Part shown: piece by piece, positions 55,552 to 64,000 of the stretch
How the letters are laid out: each line of letters starts with the position of its first letter
How positions within the stretch are numbered: position 1 is the first letter of the stretch
Source: Halictus rubicundus
Lineage: Eukaryota; Arthropoda; Insecta; Hymenoptera; Halictidae
DNA length: 64,000 bases
Direction: 5' to 3'
Assembly (NCBI RefSeq): GCF_050948215.1
Contig: NC_135151.1
Coordinates: 12,564,220-12,628,219, forward strand
Position numbers and translations under genes: made by a program
The notes under the pieces: model-generated
Seen by the model: only the letters and a program-made list of their open reading frames with translations
Database searches by the model: none
What the model was told of the DNA's origin: nothing

Positions 55552-58500
55552 TTACCTTGCATACGGCGGCGGTGGCGACGGCGTGGGTTCCCTGGAAACA
55601 ATTTCCACGGTTCTCGGAACCATATTGTGGACTGCCGGCAACGACAACGCACTACTATTGCTCAGCCTAACCAGTTGACTAGGATTCAGCTTGATGGCAT
55701 CGTCGTAGCTAGGTGGCGCATCCGTGACTGCCTCGTAGTCTGGCGGTTTCTGTCTGTATCCACTAGATGGTTCCTCGATGGAGATCACATGGATCGGATC
55801 GTCTATCTGTGGATGAAAAAGTTACCGTATGAATCACCCCTCTCGCTCGAACACACCATGAATAAACCCGTAGCCACCTCGTTCCCTCGTTCTATGAAAA
55901 GAAAACGATTCTGCAGTCTCGTCGACTCGTTTTTGCTTAAATTGATCAGCGTATATGAAAATAACAAAAATTCCGATCGTGTAATATAAAATGTACGATC
56001 TAAAATTGCTTGTAATTTGATCGTTTAAATATATTTTTAATTGAACGTTAAGAAATTGTGCGTCTTTAATAAACTTTTAAGTGACACGCTACTTCTTGAC
56101 ATTCGATAAAAACATTCACTTGCACGATCAAATTACAAATGGTTTGAAACCCAAGACTATGTATATATTACATGTTCTAATACACAGTGAATGATCAAAT
56201 CATTAAAGCCACAGAATGAAAGTCGTATTTCTCGTTTACCCGACGAATGTGCCACGTGCACATTTCGGTAAGTGATAATTCTGTTTAGCAATATTTTCGA
56301 TTAGTAATAATCGATATTGTTTCAATGCAAACTCCCTAATAATCTATGTAAGTGGCTCTAAAAATTCCATCGCCTACTGTATTCAGACTTTGCCGTATTT
56401 TTATTATAATACACCCTTCGTTAAAAAAGATAGATCTTTATAATTTCATAGATGCGAGCGTTTCGTTCATTCAAGCATCATTCAATTTTTATTGTTGAGA
56501 ATTTCTCGTGAAACCTGTTTTTTTTTACATTACCACTTTGCCACCGTTTCGCAAGTACTGCGCCTAGTTTCACACTGATACGGTATAATACTGATAACGA
56601 AGCACTATCTTTGTGTCTTCCTAGCGAAGCCAGTGCTCGCGAAACGTCGTGAAAATAATTCCAAAGTCTCAGCCATGGGAACCGACAATTTCAATAATTG
56701 CGAAATTAAATATGTAGAACCTCGGTGGTGGTTCGGCGTAAAACTAAGTCAACTTTTACCGATCGACTTTATGACGGCATTATACCTCGGCCGCAAGGAT
56801 ATTAACCCCGAAATGGTACTCCTCTATATATATCCCGGGTCGTCTATAGATATCTATATACGTACTTGCTCGCCTCGACACCTTTATGAAGTTTATAGCC
56901 ACGGACCTAAGACACGAAAGGGCGCGTTACGTACAGACAGACAGACAGAGAAATCCAGAGGATGAAAATAGCCTCGGTTATTCGAGAACATAAAAAAAAG
57001 CTTCCGAGAAAATTGCATAATCGTATCAGACCTATGCACCCCCCCCCCCCCAGGTGAATGACTGACGACGATACTCTCTGTTCGCGAAATATTCGCCATT
57101 TTCCAGTACACGGATCGAATTTGCGGAAACCACGTGTTCAATTTACGCTGTTTTCATTCGCATTAGATTATCTTAGCATTCCTCGATGAATTTGTATTTT
57201 ACTGGGAACAGTTTCATGCAAATAGCAACAATGGCTTTGTTTACGAAAAGTGATGAGGTTCTTAGAAGAAATGTTAGCGAGAAATATGTGTGGTTTCGAG
57301 CCATGCACTGGAGAGTTAACGCGTCACGTCTCGGTGCTACCGATTGCGACGACCGGATTGCGACATTGACGGATTTTTCAACCGTTTCCATGGCTCGTGA
57401 TCATTTCACAGAATTTCATTTATTTAATGGATAGCCCCGGACGCGCAATTTTCTGTCAAACGACGCGCATCGATCCGCCACAGATAGAAAAATTAATTGC
57501 TATGGATCGTGATGCCCCACGGTAATATTAGAAAGCGAACTCGCTGATTTTACTGGGTTTGGGAATTTTGTTTAGACTTTAGACTGCTGGAAAAACTAAT
57601 AATTTTCGTCGACAATGCTAAATGTTCGCGAGTCGTTACGAAACCGCAATAACGGGAATACTCTGTCGAGTATGTTCACATGAACACTTGGATTGTGGCG
57701 ATGAAAGTTTGTGGGGTTGCAGCAGGCTTTCGAGTGTTTGGTTGTATAGTGATCTATAAAAATAGCGTCGGGAAGTACTGGAACATCTTCGAGAATTGTT
57801 CGATTTGAAAGAATTTGCGTGTTCAACACGTCAACAATCGCATCTTCCTTTTATCTGTACGTTTGCTGTGTTACAAAGTCATCAGTTGATTTTGTACTAA
57901 CAATTTTATACTAAACTATATGCACCTTTATGAAGACGCGTGACTACATTTACAGTTACATCTTTAAACTTTTTTTTAATTAGAAAGAATTTATATGTTC
58001 AACATCCAAAATTGTTATCATCTTTCTGTCCGTACGTTTGCTGTGTTATAAAATGACTATTTCAATTGATTTTTTTTTTCTGTAGAAACAAAAACGGAGA
58101 TCCATACTGAAACGATACAATATTTCTGTATTCGTGGAATTAATCCAAACAACTGTATCAAAGACAGGATAAAATCTCGGAATTTTTTAACTATTTTAAA
58201 TCGTTCCAACTCATTCTTCTCGCGAATGCATAAAAAACCTGCGTTTAATTATGGTAAAAATCGATGAAATGTTTTCATTCACGATTAATTAAATCGTGTA
58301 AAACATACCTATGAGGTGTTTCTTTGGAAAAATTGATAAAATTCTGAATAAATACATTCTCCTCATTTTTGTAAAAAAGAAAAAGTAAAATAGCCATTTC
58401 GCAGATCGGGCTTCAAAGAATCAGCGGATGATCTAATAGTCATGAATGGGGGTATACGTCGAAGGATGACCACCGATAAATATAGCCGCGGAGCTTCCGG

Positions 58501-61003
58501 GTGAACATCCTTAGAGCGATAGTTAAACGCGCCGCAACAACCACCGACCTCCTTTATCCATCGAACCGCGGTCAGCCTTCGCATTTCTATTGTTTCCTTA
58601 TTCTGAAAAGAGGAACGCCGGCTATTTTAAGTCGAGTGCCCGCGCTGTCGGTGCATACTACTTTCGAAAAAAAAAGAAAAAAGAAAAATGGGAAGAAAAG
58701 AAGAGAAAAAGAAAGAAACGAGAACGCGGGTAAGAGACGGGTTTCGAGAGCAAACTTTTCGAGAACGACGCGTAATCAGGATCCCGGGACAATAAGCACG
58801 AGCGCAGAATAGCGCGAAAGGGACAAAAGAGGAAACGTTCTAGACACAGATGAGATAGAATCGCGGGAAGATAAGCGGACTCGCGACAAAACCCTCATCA
58901 AATGACACCGAGAACCTCGGCTTGGCCGGGATGACGTGTTTTCTTCGGAACGAGCTGCGATCGCGGCATTTACATCTCTCGGGAAATTTCAATGGGAATT
59001 TCACGGTGAATGGTTGCGCTATTTTGCAAACGTCGAGTGAAATTAACCCTCGATTCTATGTTATACCGATCCTGAATAGAGTGCTTTTCACCACCGTTCT
59101 ATGAATACCGTGAACGTCTTGAACAATTTTATTTTAAATTTATCTCACGATCTCGCACTGTTCCATTTTCGAAGAAGAAGTTTATGAAATTAATTGTGCA
59201 CCACTCTGATTTTGTTCCATATTGATTGTTGCATCAATTTTACGTAAAGGAACAAATTAAACAGGATGAAGTTTAATACTTCAATAGGCTTCTGGTCTTT
59301 CTGTGCGTATTTTTAAGAATTTAATTTCGAAATATTTTGACTCGCTGATTCAAAAATTTCTGTGTGCAGACTTCGAGACGTTGTTCAGCTTTTTACAGTC
59401 TGAGAGAGACGACTGTCTCGTTGAGCCTATCTACATATGTAAATTGGTTAATTAGGGAAAAGAGCGCCGAAGACAATGTATTGTGAAGCTGATTAAGATT
59501 CCAGGAGAAGTGTATTCGATATAAATGCGAATCGATTTGAAAGGTTCGCGTATTCGTGCGTCACCGACAATTTGCTGATCGTCGAACTCGTCTGTCACAA
59601 GTCCTCATCAATTATTCCGAGCTCATGGAACAGCACACGGCTCGCGCAAACCGTTTATAAAACATCCACCACGTTTCGAGGCTCCCGGGGCGAATTGCGT
59701 GCGGAAGAAAGATGGCTGCGACGATTCTGATCGAAGTATATTATTTTTATCCCGTAGCCCGTTTACAATCGACGATAATTCCGGCCCAGGTGGTGCACTA
59801 CTATAGGCACCGAGTACTATAAGAGGGGGTTGACCCGGATCGATCTAAAAACGCTATAATCTTCGGAGGCTTTGATCTAGAGAAGCTCTTAAATCGCTGG
59901 TCTGCGTTAGGATTACTGCGAGAGGGGCCGTTCACACGAAACGTAACAAATCATACTCTTCATATCAATCGTAATCTTAATATACACTATCTTAATTCGT
60001 ACGGGATCATTTCGAGCGGGTAAAGTTGTACCAAGTCATTTATAAAATTTGAAATTCATAGAATAAAATAAGAGAAGGTATACTAAGATGATTATTGTAA
60101 TTAATCAAAATGTTATTCATTATTCTCTTAGGTGTGTGGTTTAATTTTTGTAATGTGTATTCACTTATGTTATGTTGCAAAAATTTCTAAGCATGTATTT
60201 TATCTGTGTATATTTTGTTCAAGTGAATGTATCAATTTGTCTTGAACGTTCTTAACACTCGTATGGCCGTCGACGGGTCAGTTTTGATCCAGGAATTAAA
60301 TTTCATTCAAGCATCTTATATATACATCATGAATATAACTTAATTGCAAAGTCGATTTCTAGAAAACTTTCTTTCTCTTTAGCATCCATTTTTTCTCTTT
60401 AAAAATGATGCATTTTAGTTTGTAATGTTTCTCCAAGTACATTTTAGTCAATTATGCAGAAATTTCAAAGAAGAGAAATTTTATGTAAATAACGGTATAA
60501 AAATGTCCAGCAGCCATGCGAGCGATTTTGTACGATTTCCAGCATAATTTTTTCCAGACAGTAATATAAATTTTCTCAGTTTATTGTCAGCGATGAAAAG
60601 GTAGTGGTTGTGTTGTTCGGTTTAGTATCGCTTTCACAGAGGATTGTTGTTGCGTTTCCGTCGATAATGGATGCGGTATCCGATAAACGCGAGTAAGAAA
60701 CCCGAGAAAATAAATTTATCGTCTACGCGGCGATTTAGAAAAATGAAGTCTTACCTGAGCGGTGATTGGATGATTTGTGTGTTGTGTATGCATGGTTGCC
60801 CTACTTGGCGGTGCGTGCAGCCAACAACACATTGCGGCACATATGAGAAGAGCCCCCGCGATTATGCAAGCTACACCGACATATCGTACCGGTTCGACGT
60901 AGTTCTCTGCGAGGCCTAACCAGTTTATCAGAGCTCCGACGCAAAGCAGAACCATCCCGTACCTGTACGGACGCTGCGATCGTCGTGACTCCTCCAAGGA
61001 CAT
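55552..61003 (-). CDS. Unrecognised two-pass membrane protein with three PPxY motifs
   Basis: I do not recognise the family. Exons 60755-61003 and 55552-55806 join in phase 0 to give 167 residues. A short basic N-terminus is followed by two hydrophobic helices at about 15-32 (YGMVLLCVGALINWLGLA) and 41-62 (YVGVACIIAGALLICAAMCCWL). The tail carries PPDY (104-107), PPSY (114-117) and PPPY (162-165), the last two residues from the end. PPxY motifs bind WW domains, chiefly of NEDD4-type ubiquitin ligases, so an adaptor role in membrane protein sorting is plausible (inference). The ATG at 61003 is preceded by a 3' splice site (AG at 61007-61006), so the leader is spliced. The terminal AGGTAAAA doubles as a splice donor, so the stop may lie in an intron. 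Confidence 0.72.
57039..57051. repeat. Homopolymer run C13
   Basis: Thirteen consecutive C on the plus strand; an assembly and sequencing error hotspot. Confidence 0.9.
60252..60528. mobile_element. Decayed TTAA-type element
   Basis: It starts TTAACACTCGTATGGCC, like families A and B, followed by a GGGTCA..TTTTGATCC palindrome similar in place to family B. A mirrored GCCATGCGAG lies at 60513-60522, but the outer right end with TTAA is lost. Confidence 0.4.
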
Positions 61004-64000
61004 TGCTGAAATGTGGAAACATTGTGTTAGTTCGGTTGATTACGTCGTTATCCATCGATTCATAAAATACTACATTAAAATACGAATGTTTCGAACGATT
61101 GCACAAAATCGTATCGAATTTTTGTTGCATTGAAACAGTAGTTTTGGAGACAACGCGTTGAATCAGTGGATCAAGTCAGGCAATTAAAATCATTAGGTCA
61201 GGAATCTTATTAACAGCGCAGAAGCATTTCCTCAGTTAGCCGAGTACATTTTCAGATTGTGCTATAACTTAAATCTTCGCTGTTCTTCATTCATGTTTTT
61301 TTTTTTGAGTTTGTAATTTATCTCGTTGATCGAAAGGGCTAGTATTTGTCCGTTGATAAAGGACTGCACTAATGTAAAAGTTCCCAACAATTGTGTGAGA
61401 TACATATACATACATATATATATATATATAAACATAAGTTGTGACTAGCCTGCCGACCCGGATGCAAACTAAAAATGTTCTATATAAATTACAAGAATCA
61501 ACGGTCAAATAATCTTTCTCGAGTAATTTCAAAAGGCCAAAAATATCATATAAATCATATTTTAAAATTCTTTTAACGTCTCTGCCGTTTTAAATGTCAT
61601 CTGCACATTTTTGTCATAAATTCCGTAAAATCCACAGTCTAGCTACCAGAATTAAATTAAGGTTGGATCCAAATTCAGTTCAGTTTAGCTTGAATTGAAA
61701 TCGAATGACATGTGTACGAATTGAATTGCCAGTAGGATTGAAATAGATCGGCAATCAATCTTGCATGCAATTATTTCCGTAATTGTACGAAGCATAGCAC
61801 GATTACGTCAGAGATAATGCCATGGATTTGTCTAGGGTATAACTGACGACGTCTATTTTTGGGCAATATTCCACTTTCGCGCCTCAATTACGTGATATAC
61901 GCACACAAAGAGCGACGGCTATTTATGACGTTGGTCAATTTTAGAAAATGGGGCTATATATATCCACGACAAAGATATCGCCACGTACATTACTTCTAGC
62001 TAGAACATTATTGATTTGCGAGATAGGCGACGACATGCACTGGGAACGCTGAACTTCATTATGGTTCACGTAGAATGTGCTGAACGCACTTTGAATGGCC
62101 TTAAAAACTTTACACAGGTTTCACAAAAGCGTAAATTTTCGAGTCACATGATTTCCTGCGCGTACAAATATTCGTCAATTCAAGTACCATATGGAATTTC
62201 GTTTAATAGTTCTAAAAAGTGAAACGCAAAGAAACAATCACAATCGTTACCTTTCCATGCATACATGGAAGTAAGGTAATGCTATGGATTGTTGAAAATC
62301 AAAGAAAATATACATAGAACATGCTTGTGATTGTGTCTTTGCAAGCAAGAAGCGATTCAAAAATTTCTTAGCATATTCTTCTAAAAATGGTTGTCGAAAT
62401 GCTTCCTAAAATGGTCGCCAAGAATACTTTAAAAATTTTATTTCTGTCCGAACGACTCGCTCGATCAGCACAAATCATTGGCGACCCGCGAGAAGCGAAC
62501 GCCTCGTGGAAATTAGCCCGGCAAGAAAGGTGATGCGATAATGAACCATTAAACGACGGGAATGGACTCAAGGAATATTAACGGCATTGAAACCGACGTC
62601 GCGGGGCGATTCGCGTTAGGGAAAAGAGACAGCACTCGTTCCTTGATGTGGGTCAGTCGAACAAAGCAGTTGGGCGCTATCAACAGCGACGGTGGAACTA
62701 ATAGCGAAAATTAGGTGGCAGGTTTGTGAACAATTCTTTTCCAAGGAAAAAGCTAACTCGCCGAATACGGCGGCACGCACAGCCAGCCACGTGGCGATTT
62801 CGCATTCACTCTCATCGGAACGTCGCGGTCGACGCTGCCAACGTATTCTTTATTCGTCGGACACTTTCGGTGATTACTTATAACTTTCTACCTGTGTGCA
62901 ACGTTCGCACACACGCGCTTGCGTGCGGAATATCGATAATCGACGGCGTGCCACCTGCGCTCGAAAGGAATCGAATTGCTCGATCTATAGCCGTGCGGCG
63001 TTCGCATAATTATAATATTTCTGGAGTGTGCTGTTGTTTCTGATTTTTGCGTGAGATACGAGCCGATAAAAAAATCCTGCGAAAATTGTGCGAGGCAGAT
63101 CGAGGCACATATTTGCATACATGTAAATCCCGTTCGTTAAGAATATCAAGGCTGCCGGAGAATTCTCCTATGAACTTGAAATGGTATTGGATAATAGTGA
63201 AACAAAATTAATCGTAAATATATCTGTTAAAATAACATCTGCAGTAGATCAACCCTTTCTACTGTACAATCTTCTCGTTCAATCTACAATAAAACAGTGA
63301 AAAAACGTCAACTTTCACATATCAATTTTCGAGACGTCGCACAGTGGTTCCAAATCGCCAAAACGTGTTCAAAACCTCAAAACGTATTAAAAAATTATTG
63401 GTTCTGCTTGGAAATTGTTATTAGGCCGTTTTTGGGGTCGCTGACCACGAATCGGAACTTCAAATTAGAAAAAACAAGAAACTAGTGCGCGGATAAAAAA
63501 AGTATCATACGAAAATTGCTGGTCTTGTTACGTACAATAAGATCCCATAATAAAAAATATAGGTTTCCATTTGAAAAAACAAAGTTGACCTTCAAATGAC
63601 CTTGCAAACACCACCCAAATAAAAAACTGATACTGCCTTGGACACGTGTTTTACACTTTTTTAATATCTTTCATACTTTTCGAGATGGAAAGTTTTCAAA
63701 TCAACACCCGGTATAAAAGCAGCGTTCGTGTTTGAAAAATATACAAAAATTTCGGATATATGATTCTTTATAAAAAATTGACATTCTATTCAAAATCTGT
63801 TTAAATTTTACAGAAAGAGTGCATATCTCTCACAGTTGACAAGAAATGAAAGGAGAGCACATAAAATACTTACTCTGCGTTACAAAAAACAGTGCTACGA
63901 CCACATAGGCAGCTAAAAGTAGCTAATTCTTTTTAGAATTGCAAGATAATGCTATGTAGTAGAAGCTCCAACAAATTTTAACGATTGATTGTGCGAGATT
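61004..64000. other. Right flank: upstream region of the PPxY gene
   Basis: About 3 kb. It must include or precede the 5' UTR intron of the PPxY gene. A TA microsatellite lies at 61404-61430. A CpG-rich block at about 62570-63010 looks like promoter or leader sequence, but no first exon could be fixed. The rest is AT-rich without recognisable genes. Confidence 0.5.
61404..61430. repeat. (TA)n microsatellite
   Basis: Alternating ATAC/TA repeat passing into a pure TA run. Confidence 0.85.

Larger units (their letters stand above)
55807..60754 (-). other. Large intron of the PPxY protein gene
   Basis: 4.9 kb between CAG|GTAAGA at 60755/60754 and the acceptor at 55807-55808. It holds a C13 run at 57039-57051, an ACAG run near 56935-56952, purine-rich sequence at about 58663-58735, CpG-richer stretches at 58.4-58.9 and 59.5-59.9 kb, and a decayed TTAA element at 60252. 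The stretch 56633-56965 has a 110-codon plus-strand frame without recognisable features. No conserved domain seen. Confidence 0.55.

Noticed and set aside
56633..56965. 110-codon plus-strand frame inside the PPxY gene intron
   Set aside because: No domain, ends in a low-complexity ACAG repeat, and there is no splice or promoter support.
1..64000. Search for CRISPR arrays, operons, rRNA, tRNA and autonomous transposase or reverse transcriptase genes
   Set aside because: None seen by eye. The gene structures are eukaryotic and the only mobile elements are short and noncoding.

Overview
The window reads as nuclear DNA of an insect, most likely a hymenopteran and perhaps a bee. That placement is an inference. 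It rests on AT-rich spacers, compact GT-AG introns, an insect-type receptor pseudokinase (Wsck), arthropod TRPA channels of the pyrexia type, and abundant short TTAA-flanked piggyBac-like repeats. No tRNA, rRNA, CRISPR array or autonomous transposon was recognised.

Layout. 1-9382 (-): RBM25, a U1 snRNP-associated splicing factor in nine coding exons, cut at the left edge before its PWI domain. 12132-14833 (+): a VRK1/ballchen-type kinase in nine exons, divergent from RBM25. 17745-20123 (+): Wsck, a WSC-FN3-transmembrane-tyrosine kinase-like receptor whose catalytic motifs are degraded. 21592-41962 (+): mRpS9, in eleven exons. Its 17.6 kb ninth intron holds two uninterrupted, GC-rich TRPA channel genes on the same strand (27527-30424 and 37345-40329). 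42240-44552 (-): mitochondrial arginyl-tRNA synthetase RARS2, tail-to-tail with mRpS9, so two mitochondrial translation genes converge. 45336-46497 (+): an RFXANK/ANKRA2-like ankyrin protein, divergent from RARS2. 47684-50290 (-): coatomer delta subunit (delta-COP). 50.3-55.5 kb: a repeat-rich spacer with an inverted-repeat element, two minisatellites and a CA microsatellite. 55552-61003 (-): an unrecognised small two-pass membrane protein with three PPxY motifs, probably with a further 3' exon near 53.5 kb. 61.0-64.0 kb: no coding gene seen.

The housekeeping genes (RBM25, VRK, mRpS9, RARS2, delta-COP) are AT-rich and many-exoned, while the TRPA genes are GC- and CpG-rich with single-exon coding regions. 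The most notable items are the nested TRPA pair, the triple loss of catalytic motifs in Wsck, a possible UGA-readthrough or alternative 3' exon of the PPxY gene, a GC-AG intron in mRpS9, a delta-COP start codon alone in its exon, and MITEs that make up most of two small introns. Exon joints were read by eye from frame and splice consensus. All joints reported with high confidence are phase-consistent.
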